From a virus, in IMG/VR virus record IMGVR_UViG_3300021197_001521, positions 20,236-84,235 of that record: 64,000 nt of DNA. One strand, written 5' to 3'. The notes under the pieces were generated by a model. It searched no databases. It had not been told where the DNA came from and saw nothing but the letters and a program-made list of their open reading frames with translations. The position numbers were made by a program, and so were the translations under genes. Below, piece by piece: positions 9,001 to 16,700 of this stretch. The first letter of the stretch is position 1, and each line of letters starts with the position of its first letter.

Positions 9001-11478
9001 CCCGGAAATGAAAGCACAAACCCCGGAGATTACGCAGACAAGTATCTGGACAAAACTCCAAAATACAGCAAGAAAACTGCAACTTGGGACTTTAGAGTTA
9101 AAGAAGGTTTTGATTCTGTTAAGATCAAGTTTGACACAAAAGAGTGGCATGTTCCTAGAATATCTAGCGAGGGTCAACCAACTCCATTTACACCTAGAGT
9201 GTTGGCAATATCTGGATACCTTATTCCTATCCTCGCTGAGTATAACGAGACAACAACCACTAAGGATTATCCAATATTTGAAACTATATGTAGTGGTATA
9301 GATTGGTACTCGCCAGCAAGGACGATAGAGCAACCAGATATATTCAGACCAATTTCTACTAATCATAGAAAGTATTGTCCTCCAAATGTAGAACTTTGCT
9401 CTGGTTTGAATCCTAATCTGGACGTAGAAGATGGTCCTGTGATCGTTGCAGACGAACTAGAACACTTCACAAACTTTGATCAAGGTCTAAACAGGTCTAG
9501 AATTATTCTTGTTACAGACTCTACAATTATTCAGGGTCAGTCTCCACACTTTAGATCTGATCCAAACTCAGAAAATGGTTTGTTTATTAGAAGTCTATAT
9601 CCTTCAAGTCCAGAAAAAGAACTTGGATATGAGGGCGAGCTAGAGATATCACCTAAAGGAAGAAGATTTGAGTTCAAGCAAAAACTTCGCGCGCCAGAAA
9701 AAGGAAGTCCCGCGAAATACTTTGCTGCCAGCGGAATGCAAAACTTGGTAGACAGATTCGGTTACAACGGAAAAGCGGGACAACTTGAAAATTACACAGA
9801 CCAAGAAGATACTTTCGTCTTAGGTGATGTTCTTAGATTAAAGAGTCCTATAAAACCAATAGAGATAGAGCAGGCAATAGAATTCTTTGGAGAAGAAGTC
9901 ATACCTGATTACGGCGTATTCCCAAGATTTAGTGGTATGTACGGAGAAGCGACCGATACATATGATCCTAAGTACATAGACGCCGGAATTAAGGGTGGTA
10001 TTTCTCGCTATCAAGAAGAAAGAGGTCATGATTACTTAGAGTTTGTTGCTATGAACTCTGGTTATCCGGGAGATTTGTTTGGTTGGTCTATAGACATATA
10101 CAAAAACAAACTGGTTGTTGGAGCTCCATTCAATGGATTCAACAGTGGTGATTTGGTTAGTTGGTCCGGTGTTACTGAGGCATACAATGCTTCCAATGTT
10201 GCTTCTGGTTTGAAACTTGGAAAGAATGGTGGTGGGGGTTCAGCATTCTACTATGAAAGAACGGGTCGCGGAACAAATGCTGTTTCTGAGTTCCTTCCTT
10301 GGGAGTTTAAGCAAAAACTTAAACCTAATGATAGTGTAGGCGTTGGTTCAGATTCTAGCGAGAGCGGAAGTTTCCCAGACAGATTTGGATACTCTGTTGC
10401 TATTAATTCTGATTTTATAGCAGTGGGTTCTCCTTGCCATGATTACGAAATGTTACATCATCATATCTACAGCGGAACCTCTTCGTTTATAAGAAAAGAG
10501 TTTACATCTCAGTTTGCAATACCTGATCACAAGATGTACGATTTAGGAGTTTCTGGTATTCGTGTTGATAGATTTAATAATCTTAGTGGTAACATGATTA
10601 TGAACAATGGTGCTGTTTACACCTTTAGGCACAAGACGCAGAACTTTGAAGATAAACCTAAAACGTGGGAGTTCGTAGAAAAGAAAAATGCTCAAGGATA
10701 CCTAGACAGAACATCTGCCGTTGGAGCAACAAGCGGAACAGACGGAGACTTCTTTGGTTATTCTATTGCGCTTGATAAACCCCTAAGAACTGACGGCGAC
10801 TATATTCTAACGGTAGGTTCTCCAGAGCATTTATTCTCAACTAGCGGTAATCATATTACAGCAGCAATTTCCGGCGCGGGTTCTGCATATACGTTTGACG
10901 CAATGTTAAGAGAACAACCTGCTTCTATACCGAATCCGGGTAGTTACATAAAAGCGACAACTTTTGGTTTAGATGGAGAAACAGACTCTAGATCAGAACT
11001 ATCCCAAACAGTATTCCAAAATGTTGTGGGTGAACCGGTATCTTACACATTAAGCGGAATAGTTTACGCCAACCTAAACGGAGATTTGTTCTTGGAGGTT
11101 TCTGGGGTTGATCCTGCTTCTCAAGGTTTTGTTTCCCATAGACCGTTTGTGGAGTCTATAATAGGTGAAGCTTTAGGCGGAACAGAAATTGACGAAGAAA
11201 TGGGACTAAGAACTATAGGTAAAGTTCCTGAGTCCACGGGTGTCTTACCCGTCAGTATTTTAGGGGCAGATTCAGCAATTGTGTATAATAATATGGACTT
11301 GTACCTATTAAGCACAGAAAGCGAGCAGGCAGGCAGCGGCACAAGTCCACTTAATTTGTTTGTGTCAGGTTTAGATATTTATTCTTCTGGAAATCTTGGG
11401 TTGACTACTAGCGGTATAGGTCTTTTGCAAATAGGTTCTGGAACAAACCCATTTAATCTTAGAATTAGAGGTAAGTAA
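1..11478 (+). CDS. Giant virion-type protein with integrin-like FG-GAP propeller (5' end outside window)
   Basis: The reading frame is open from base 1, so the gene starts to the left; at least 3,825 residues are visible. The first in-window ATG (271) has no reason to be the start. I see no catalytic family. There are seven FG-GAP-type blades of the form DxFGxSVxI...VGAP, as in integrin alpha beta-propellers: four at about 4,980-6,820 and three at 10,060-10,910. A long insertion separates them and carries a duplicated Rossmann-like domain. Short beta-strand repeats (LxLFxxG) occur at about 3,630-4,430 and at the C-terminus. Ser-Gly pairs are abundant. The stop overlaps the next start (TAATG), and only structural-type genes follow, so a tail fibre, baseplate or adhesin role is inferred. 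The FG-GAP assignment is by eye. Confidence 0.8.
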   Translation, partial: WTANQVIYPKEDVSSSGFINKSKESTNLYQSIDEGVFVGNSYYSKDYSIVADDSTSYITASSINTEFEANYKFKFTDLLVRPAENRLRIKMSGPLKNYESDLPPKFHFTDVKMEDPSGGLICEYEDFTFIGDSNQYIDDANFVTYSLKPSLNYAERYQWQDNYPNLYVTSGHTLSFNVTSEDMGHPYSKSAYTFGFKGDNDFVASDQEYKDFFSVSGINPSLRITAIELYASGRKIPYKENFMNTYILGQTQGGRVERVIKPTAFLLSDFDTGIRPAASSIWEGSHGRNNSSKLGALELLSNIRGSGYDKYITTHNDASQSGKLILQFGHQRDDTFYEVKPDSFLQNSFSNIFSRWFDEDQGVFNAKDKLTPHQDGFFKVEDIKLRVLAKKNVGAANYVLDVVGYSDDCIIHVTPAMGGFLQNTPSQDVVDYSDDSITTFSPQGTVPTDSGFGNVDDLGLSTEPVSNKDQYFEDNTSNNLGGDHDLISTYPVVSATEFKWYEIPLRIYKDDVELGRIIDYTQSTYLEKLFLDIYPLPSGASIGAIELAVRYRPQSALEMIVEGGDYRKIQDGRTEGSFYPVARQVSTDPIFNAGSGFAPLSRIENIPHAYASPDTIKTNYARRWRGVNGVAGHAFQIDQFSRAFDERRINTPFLMSHVDFSNLEDDAPTSVKFSSEKTFENVHMTLTENGTPTSPDIHQNVGMRFSSGTMFGSLLPSYSGNYKTADWTSLINGSNNFTDHELYGQIFDGYDRVVRFSTKTTLELGENINPSSGVSAFIRFIPDANASGIGYNFYNSSTLFSTQFASIPSRSGLVVGFKDGYLFASGHTTTSNFLIQDTIKYSGYQYPLSVLFTYDENGDNRARLYTDNELYQGDFQNIRASSEPIQMENLSDKFTFGYAGSSVSGMPMLISEVGVTNSGNILNSGAQLQDNQVSITEFFDNIRVKFFNPNESISNDNFKLWSYVDENTYTDWYLGAFKSCEYNFEFDSLNSIKGKKAGRDLINFKFDSDGSAYSTYATKDMPNTVNSGVAYHSQLENDFLRFYLSDASSNFYATHRRVAKSLPRNYDFAEKALVVESIIEHSSSGSMVWDDGNVGPKLIVSLYTKNKEPYYVTDDPNWGLINRHYHYLQPSSCFTRLDSTFTYGDYCDDTEKWALFPEEKKLSELTEKFYSKDIDDMFVQYDIAYPSGSSLRSNLNVHTVHVRAEDAWVKPTADSGSLNLTTSGNIVESVKMDMYMFGVSGSLNDTLGLCMSGVKPVKASGDFILCVSGAKATNDTLGLYTLDYGTINNSDGNVVSSLPPYLDFVVGDHDPGQFGFFLVTSGAPEPVITTLNNLSGTNGSGMGMFIEGLGFTSGILPLSVANDQQASSDSGVLKMSVFADSGVPRIQSQMPIFLLQEQYFAESDSDFGDTSGNFNLSLVGAAINNNTISETANLYLEGQESLQVSGLMNLFLDGPPDPTIQSGILELLIRNNNLRSESNVPGNPLVFWNGENYGTSIDIQDNIYATFSADDEIRGVDLFGFGFCDSDSPDKAFDEALVVDDVVYRDRVCNDGGIFRATATYTNEAAGYQDNYYGIRKLTGLKKGRPYLVNLKITTGNTDPIPVPNDWEEWEYGICDPAFDSMCCTRDCDQALAFSGVKLIGDYPYLSGNSSLIDVSGRQAGDNYGKSMRVKKDLLAVGAPNHNVNDASGYYLEDAGAIFLYRRDQEVAGKKADWQLEEKLLLPLGARRDFVSRKTGTLVNFGNFSIAGQQWEIGQEGRELGFSLDVCQSGEREVVVAGGPGGKWSRTFPTVVTSGVPVFMMLFTDKFTYNRTKLKEIVRTARKYDILYKYFSAPWGTSPDEWHPELDVNLLICQMFTSDNIDDLPSVPNTREPWFNHMYLNDVLDPDINKNEAINTGVSGVISKFKEIFPHRNALHSGVPPIVGIFGDNTFSTNFTNSFKPILDQFVDFYNDYSLASGVYDAVNSNPSKGYVNQIFDDAFNWDQASVEILNKTLDSGNLILTDNLKFITSGVGQEYARDDSVEFQSPPESGGRVYIFEKEYGDWNLIQDIISPEEEALNGSYDTDDFIPGYGDQKPMDRFGHAVSISDNSEIISVGSPYINEACQIYERDDSENTRMYTVVLDWLTETHDPFTKDLQSHIDRYNELLAASGATVARLEVYKDLSKLDKFLLRKNKDIRLYRKVFNYDYTDIKYTGSWGVIPQEFAGTSRLGFSTAIDEEGDVVAFGAPTDSFNEFDDYNVWYGGVRSRTNYPKNNTWASYTNAGAIRVFESRKYFKHNKAVEFFKFGNLDRSVHQDIDNLSLYYNNLGTFFDVDGVSFERTQFEDIEIPTDAGLAFIITPELDAASDEIVDNIKSWLALGDRTLVLVGNDPLYEENGLYEKSNDIINKILKKLGCRMRIVPARNREESLAAGVTNSGVSSLRYNTVPARLPRFLHESHAIRGNIFASGVGDIKIDLSDLGQEDFYIYHPCDPDTFDRCGLPLKHMGDIRAGWESKCDPKIEYETNWGFHFDTPNPAQSCERYPQIPKPLLVVPNNEITPVIAAAEYKPQPPIIIEADSGTEERCTTIRTGTRTETITQGTTTYSFGTETVGEPVFNIQDTASGISGIYNSFNHVKSEYKEGFFFNPDKENTRDGIIQAKGTSFYGEPASSRRKVSDFSIYVAEEIFTDNDSNKLYMIASMLPENGWSMGDLFGDEFDPRNNDQNIAFYNNLVMENCTSRANIYQLGDWTGRSSLENAFSDSVVEKVLKKNGHFVVNNATNIPSVCNVLWIADPLNAPTDDNMKAIKDWLAEGDKKIVVTYGKTQQSADNVAILCDKLGIGTKPFFVEGDDNKYYVQDTDIIRESNLTSCCPVEGDDTSKLQLLDDSNIAISGCETYTWANSYGVNTKVDKLSAIPNGADPINLEVEFDPEGDGFTDYAYIPIKLGPSGTSVVKFRDPIYENFTENPDLFWKIVTKESSIEFPVVQNSGYRLFAEWVSETDEEKYDILACVDDLTVKFSPEPGNESTNPGDYADKYLDKTPKYSKKTATWDFRVKEGFDSVKIKFDTKEWHVPRISSEGQPTPFTPRVLAISGYLIPILAEYNETTTTKDYPIFETICSGIDWYSPARTIEQPDIFRPISTNHRKYCPPNVELCSGLNPNLDVEDGPVIVADELEHFTNFDQGLNRSRIILVTDSTIIQGQSPHFRSDPNSENGLFIRSLYPSSPEKELGYEGELEISPKGRRFEFKQKLRAPEKGSPAKYFAASGMQNLVDRFGYNGKAGQLENYTDQEDTFVLGDVLRLKSPIKPIEIEQAIEFFGEEVIPDYGVFPRFSGMYGEATDTYDPKYIDAGIKGGISRYQEERGHDYLEFVAMNSGYPGDLFGWSIDIYKNKLVVGAPFNGFNSGDLVSWSGVTEAYNASNVASGLKLGKNGGGGSAFYYERTGRGTNAVSEFLPWEFKQKLKPNDSVGVGSDSSESGSFPDRFGYSVAINSDFIAVGSPCHDYEMLHHHIYSGTSSFIRKEFTSQFAIPDHKMYDLGVSGIRVDRFNNLSGNMIMNNGAVYTFRHKTQNFEDKPKTWEFVEKKNAQGYLDRTSAVGATSGTDGDFFGYSIALDKPLRTDGDYILTVGSPEHLFSTSGNHITAAISGAGSAYTFDAMLREQPASIPNPGSYIKATTFGLDGETDSRSELSQTVFQNVVGEPVSYTLSGIVYANLNGDLFLEVSGVDPASQGFVSHRPFVESIIGEALGGTEIDEEMGLRTIGKVPESTGVLPVSILGADSAIVYNNMDLYLLSTESEQAGSGTSPLNLFVSGLDIYSSGNLGLTTSGIGLLQIGSGTNPFNLRIRGK
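3630..4430 (+). repeat. Short beta-strand repeat array inside the giant protein
   Basis: The translated segment repeats a loose unit of about 25-40 residues ending in a hydrophobic strand plus Ser-Gly, for example SLNLTTSG, LGLCMSG, DFILCVSG, MGMFIEG, NLYLEG and MNLFLDG. The same unit returns in the last 60 residues of the protein (PLNLFVSG, NLGLTTSG). The repeats are degenerate at DNA level. Such arrays are usual in elongated fibre-like phage proteins; the assignment is by eye. Confidence 0.5.
4980..6830 (+). repeat. FG-GAP beta-propeller blades 1-4
   Basis: Four blade-like units are visible: NYGKSMRVKKDLLAVGAP (about 4,988), ELGFSLDV...VVVAGGP (about 5,275), DRFGHAVSI...IISVGSP (about 6,232) and RLGFSTAI...VVAFGAP (about 6,625). 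Units 1 and 4 are followed by an AGAI(F/R)-type strand, and unit 2 has the equivalent GGRVYIFEKEY further on. Units 2 and 3 are separated by about 280 residues that do not look like propeller. Confidence 0.55.
6840..8520 (+). repeat. Duplicated Rossmann-like domain inserted in the propeller
   Basis: Two segments, around 6,990-7,200 and 8,280-8,480, share a pattern. Each has a hydrophobic strand ending in TPELDA or ADPLNA, then D, then an amphipathic helix with IKSWLALGD or IKDWLAEGD. A strand (RTLVLVG or KKIVVTYG) and a helix ending in KLG follow. The pattern recalls DUF4350/GldG-type or GATase-like domains, where (G)D-x-LLVL follows a WL helix. No catalytic Cys-His dyad was identified, so a binding role is more likely than catalysis. 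Confidence 0.45.
10060..10910 (+). repeat. FG-GAP beta-propeller blades 5-7
   Basis: Three further units, better conserved than the first four: DLFGWSIDIYKNKLVVGAP (about 10,069), DRFGYSVAINSDFIAVGSP (about 10,378) and DFFGYSIAL...YILTVGSP (about 10,747). Each is followed by a GSAFYYER, GAVYTFRH or GSAYTFDA strand. Units 5 and 6 are followed or preceded by W-E-F-x-(Q/E)-K, the usual link between FG-GAP blades. Together with blades 1-4 they make seven, the number in an integrin alpha propeller. Confidence 0.6.
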
Positions 11479-13265
11479 TGCCGATAAAAGTTAAACACAA
11501 GAACGCAGAGTGGTGTACTATTAGACCAACACCATTGATCTCTATGTCTGCCAACGTTTTGAAAACGGGTGGTTCAGAAGCTTTTGGTGTAACATATCAA
11601 ATAACGCTTACTGGTAAGTTATTAGCGAATCAAGGCAGTCCGTATGCTGCGAATATCTTGGGTACTAGAAATGCATATTCTCTTGGCGTAACCCCTAACT
11701 CTGTTGGCCCATACGGCGCGTTTGATAACAACACTAGTCATTTTCACGATGCTGCACAAAATAGACCCACGCCTCAACTGGTTTCTAACGAAGAGGCATT
11801 ATCTGCCATTCTCTTTAAACAAAAGGCAATCAGGGGATTGTTTGAAAAAGATTTCTATGAAGTAGAAATCACAGACTGGAATGATGACTCTGCTACTGCT
11901 GTCAGATTTTTTCCAAGGGTAATTAGTGTAGATTTTGCTGAAGGTATTTATGTAGACACATGCGATTACACAATTGTTCTTGAGGCAGACACTCTTCTTG
12001 ATGCTAACAATAAAGTGGACACAGAAGCTTCTGTAGCAGCATTGCAGGGAGGTGGGATACACAAGACCGAGAAAGAAATACTAGAAGATTTTGATGGCGC
12101 GTTTATAAACTCCTTTAGTGAAGACTGGTCTATTGAGATAGACGAATCACTTGGAGAGACAAAAAACTCAGACTTAAATATCTACATGCCACAGGCATAT
12201 AGAATCACAAGAAATCTATCCTGTACAGGTAAGAGTCACTACGAACCTCAAGAGACAAAAACTTATGAAGCATGGGAGATGGCGCGTAAGTTTGTAACAG
12301 ATAAACTAAAAAAAGAAGAAACTGAGTACGCTACCGACCCTCATAGTTACTATCCTAATGCTGGACATACAGCATTGATGGTTCCCTTGAGAAATCTTGC
12401 CAGCGGAACAATGGACCTGATAGAAAACTACAGAGGGTACAATCACGCAAGAACAGAGCAAGTCGGAAAATCTGAGGGTAATTTTTCTATAACGGAATCT
12501 TGGTTGCTCGCAACCGGCAATACGTATGAGAACTATCAAATGTCTCTTACAAATTCGCTGGACAATCCGTTTATTGATATTTCTATTAATGGTACTATAA
12601 AAGGATTAACGTCTAAGAAACAGAAAGATTATTCAGGTCAACTTCCTTCTGGTCACGTTCTATCTGATGAAGGTAGATTTAAACGAGCAATAGGAAAATA
12701 TTACCAGATTTCTAACAGTGGATTATTTGGAGTTGGTTGCGATGTATATAAAAGAGCAAATAATTCTGTTGCAGTAGAATTAAACTCTCAACCAAAGTCT
12801 GTAACCCTTGGGACTAATGAATTTACTGGCGAAATAACTTACAGTTTATCGTTTGACAATAGACCTACCAATATAATCTCTGGAGTTCTTGCTGAACAAA
12901 TTTCCGTGAACGACACTTATCCCGGAGATGTTATAGCAGTCATACCAGTACTAGGAAGAAAGACAGGACCGGTCTTACAATACATGGGTGGAAGAACAGA
13001 ATACACAAGGGATGTTAGTATAAATTTAGTTATGGATTACACAAAACTCGCTTATGGTAAAACTAGAGATCCTTTGCTTCTAAAAAAACCAAGCATTGTT
13101 AACCCCACAGCAACTCAAATTCAAAACTTGCTTTTGGAACTTAGTCCGTCTAACGAACCGGGAATAAGAAAGTACTTTTTAGCTACCCCTCCATCGGAAA
13201 GTTGGAGTCCAAAGGATGGTAATTACAGTATTAATTTATCTTGGGTTTATGAACTAGATAAGTAG
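11478..13265 (+). CDS. Phage structural protein, baseplate/tail type
   Basis: This 595-residue protein belongs to no family I can name with certainty. It is rich in beta-type segments, without a signal peptide or membrane segment. The middle part (about 180-320) is helix-rich with acidic and Lys-rich patches. Around 340-380 it has a segment GNFSITESWLLATGN followed by a further beta-rich region. The start overlaps the stop of the giant gene (TAATG), so the two are probably translationally coupled, and four further structural-type genes follow. A baseplate or tail-tip component is inferred from position and composition only. Confidence 0.6.
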   Translation: MPIKVKHKNAEWCTIRPTPLISMSANVLKTGGSEAFGVTYQITLTGKLLANQGSPYAANILGTRNAYSLGVTPNSVGPYGAFDNNTSHFHDAAQNRPTPQLVSNEEALSAILFKQKAIRGLFEKDFYEVEITDWNDDSATAVRFFPRVISVDFAEGIYVDTCDYTIVLEADTLLDANNKVDTEASVAALQGGGIHKTEKEILEDFDGAFINSFSEDWSIEIDESLGETKNSDLNIYMPQAYRITRNLSCTGKSHYEPQETKTYEAWEMARKFVTDKLKKEETEYATDPHSYYPNAGHTALMVPLRNLASGTMDLIENYRGYNHARTEQVGKSEGNFSITESWLLATGNTYENYQMSLTNSLDNPFIDISINGTIKGLTSKKQKDYSGQLPSGHVLSDEGRFKRAIGKYYQISNSGLFGVGCDVYKRANNSVAVELNSQPKSVTLGTNEFTGEITYSLSFDNRPTNIISGVLAEQISVNDTYPGDVIAVIPVLGRKTGPVLQYMGGRTEYTRDVSINLVMDYTKLAYGKTRDPLLLKKPSIVNPTATQIQNLLLELSPSNEPGIRKYFLATPPSESWSPKDGNYSINLSWVYELDK

Positions 13266-13272
13266 GATTATC

Positions 13273-13740
13273 GTGAAAGAATACAAATTAAATTCATCGG
13301 ATGAAAATTACGACATACCAGACAGTGGAGACAAAAAGATAGTTTCTCCCCAGTTGATACCTTCTGGAGAAAGTCTATTTTTTGATACCGCTCAATCTTC
13401 AGGTTATCCTAATTATCCTAGTCCTAGTCCTAGCGGTACTTATGGCGAGTTAATAGTAACGCAGGAAGTAGAAATTAGCGGAGTTGAACAACCTCCGGTT
13501 TTTAATTTTAACGAACTTACAAGTACATTCTCAAAGACAGAATTATTAGAAGACCCAATAACTTTTAATAATCCTTATGTACATTACGTACCTAGAGTTT
13601 ATAAAAATAGTCAAGGAAAAAGAAAGAAGCAGGCTGTTTATATAAATTATTTAGCAGATTATAAGATTACTACAATTGTACCTAACCCTTATGCTGCTGC
13701 AATACAGAGTATTTTAGACAAGATTAATAATCAGGAATAA
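13273..13740 (+). CDS. Small hypothetical protein of the structural block
   Basis: A 155-residue protein with a GTG start at 13,273; an AGGA sits just upstream, overlapping the end of the previous gene. The N-terminal half is Pro/Ser/Gly-rich with a short PSPSPSG stretch and looks disordered. The C-terminal half has a basic patch (GKRKKQ) followed by beta-type sequence and a short terminal helix. I do not recognise the family. It sits 7 bases after one structural gene and 3 bases before the next, so it is probably a linker, cap or assembly factor of the same virion substructure; that is inference from position. Confidence 0.6.
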   Translation: MKEYKLNSSDENYDIPDSGDKKIVSPQLIPSGESLFFDTAQSSGYPNYPSPSPSGTYGELIVTQEVEISGVEQPPVFNFNELTSTFSKTELLEDPITFNNPYVHYVPRVYKNSQGKRKKQAVYINYLADYKITTIVPNPYAAAIQSILDKINNQE

Positions 13741-13743
13741 AAA

Positions 13744-16700
13744 ATGGAAGAACATTACGGCATAGTTCCGCCTACCGGCGTATACGGAAAAGATTGGCCA
13801 TCTGGAATAACGCCTACTTTACCGCAAGGTATTCATGGAGAATTATCCAAAGGCGGTTGGTCTAAGGACAACGAGGGGTTTGTTCAACAAACTTTCCTTG
13901 GTGCTAGTATATCAAACTTTAATATAAGCGCTGGTTTTGGTTCTTCTAGCACTACTCTTAGCGTCTCTCTGGTTAATGATGAACACAATAAGTCAGATGA
14001 AACAGGTTTAGGTCAAGGTGATGATGTATACCATAACGGTAGAGAAGATTCTTTCATACCGCCCGTGGTGGGGTCTCCTGTGTACTTTAAGTTTGGCAAG
14101 AATCACGCAACTCTAGATCAAGCATACAGAAGAACTTATAACCTTGTTTACGGAACCGACAAACCAACTTCTATAACTTTAGAAGAAGAAACAATTAAGG
14201 GACCAATAAATTCAATCCCAGAAAATTATTTCCTTAAAGAAGAAAGACCCATATCGCAAGACGAAGAAGAAGAAACAGTATGGGAAGATCAAACGCCAAT
14301 TAAAGATCCGTCTTATGATTTCAGAGGGTACAACCATTTTGTTTTTGGTGGAATTTTAGCAAACTATACAAAGGACGAAGGTTCTTCTAGAACTTTCTCC
14401 GCTTCCATTGCAGACCCCAGAGAAATACTGTCAAACGTTCAGGTTATATTAAATGATTACCAAGGCACTGTATTTAACAATAAAAATATATTAAATGTAT
14501 ATGGATTTTTAGAGTATGACAGATCTAAAGCATTAGAAAATCAAATGGATGCCAATGCTTTCTCTAAAAATCTAATCACTAGAGATGCGAACGGGTTTTT
14601 GATTGGAGGACTTCCAAACCCATTAACCGGAGAACCTACGGCAGATTGCTATCTTTTCAATCCTTCGCCACTCAGAGAACTTGTTGCTAATGACCCAATA
14701 TTAAGAGAAATAGTAAACACAGATGCGTTGATAAAAAATCCATGTATCACGGGTGACGACTTCTCTATGATACACAACATATTTCCCGTTACCGGTCAGG
14801 GCATGTCAAGGAGGTGTGATCAGGGTATACCTTGGTATAGAGTTTATCAAGCACTTAAATCTATGATGTATTGGACTGGGTATGATCTTGGTTTTGCTCC
14901 ATGTGAATATACATCTGCTGGTTTTGGAGGCGTTGTAGATTTTAGGGGATTCAACTACGTTGTTGACCTGAGCGGTCTACCATTAGATAAAATTCCGCAA
15001 ATGTATTTTTTGGACACAGATCAAACAGATCTTCTTTCATTAATTCAAGATGTTTGTCAGGCAATTAGTCATGATTACGTTGTTTCACTACTACCTGTTC
15101 TAGACTCTCCTAGAACAAGAATGTTGTATCAATACAATAGATCTTGCGTAGAGGAAGAAAGGTTTGGAGATATTGTTACAGGTATAATTCGTGTTGATGC
15201 GATAGACAAAACGGTTCAACCTCAATACGGAACCGTAACCAAGTATATAGAAAATCTAGAGGAAAATGGAGCATTAGTAGAAACTAAAAACATTGGTTTT
15301 GAAACAACAAATGTCACGACTGACAGGTTTATTGCGGGTCATCAAGAAGTTAGCATGTACACGTTCTCTTCTCACAAAGACTCTGAATTTGCTAACTACT
15401 GGGACGATCCAGCTTGTTGGACTTTAAATGATTCTCTTTCTGACCAAATCGTTCCGTTCTATGGGTTTATAGATCAAAATGAGGAGGTTGTGTCAGTACC
15501 TAAAGGTAACGGACCTTGGAAGCAAATAGTTTTAAATGCTCAAGGATTAGATGCCTTTGGGGTTGGTAATTACTATGTAACCACAGAGTTGGAACTTAGA
15601 GCAGCAAAAATTAGTTTTGAAAACTGGTCAAAATTTTTGGCTCATTATTGCTTCAAGTATGGTGAGTTAGTAAAAAAAGGTAGCGCAGATGACTGCATTA
15701 AAAATGTTTTTGATGATCGTAATGTTTATGGAATAACATATGACAAACTATTTGATTATCTCGTACCAGATCACCTCAAGAGCGCCGATGCCAACGACCT
15801 ATTAAAAAGAACGACTTCTGTAATAACTACTCCAAGGTGCGTTTGGCCTTCCGACAGAAACTATATATTTGAATTTTCAGATCCCGCTTCGCCGTGTAGT
15901 CCTCCGTATGGTTATCCTCTTTATTGGTTGAGGGCATTGAATATAGGACTAAATAACGCCGTGGCACTATCGGTTTTAGGAGATTTTGACGCTGCTATTA
16001 AAGCAGTTGCAGAGGCAAATATTACTATAGGAGGGGAACTCGATGCAAAAACAAGTATTGATACAGTTAATTTTGACTTTTTGTTGAAGGGGGGATATCT
16101 TAATGACGGAAAATTGACTAACAATGAGGTATTGAGTTACCTTGTAGACCTTTTTGAAAAACGTTTTGGTAACAGAAATTATCAAAATTTGATAAAAGAC
16201 AAAGACCCCGACACAGGGAGAGCAAAAAAAGGAGCAGGTATTGATGCTGCCTACAGAAGAAAGGTTAATATTGCTATAGATATTGATAATTTTGCAGAGA
16301 AGATTAGAGCGGGTGCTTTAAAGCCAAATGATCAATTTTTGACAGGTGGTAAACTAAAAGTTTTAGATAACCATTTACGATTCTTAAAAGCGAATGGGAA
16401 TATTATAAACAAAATCCAGTGGTTGACAGAAAGGAACGAGCAAAATGCTCTAAAAATATATGAATTTGTAAAAGGTGTGGCAGATAAACATTTAGGTAAA
16501 ACCTACTTAGTGAAAATGCCTAAAAGTTCTAATTTGAATTATTTAGGAAACAAAATAGTAACAGAAACAAATAAAAGATACGAAGGTTTAGGCGGGTTTC
16601 TTGACGATGGACCATATGGATTTCCTCCTATGCCTATAGAGGGTAGACCTTATCCGTTTGCTAATCAGTACCGTAAAACGCCAAAACAAATATATTTAGA

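Noticed and set aside
8911-9366. 151-codon frame on the - strand inside the giant + strand gene
   Set aside because: The giant gene is uninterrupted here; the antisense frame has odd composition (many Trp, Cys, Arg) and no ribosome binding site that I can see.
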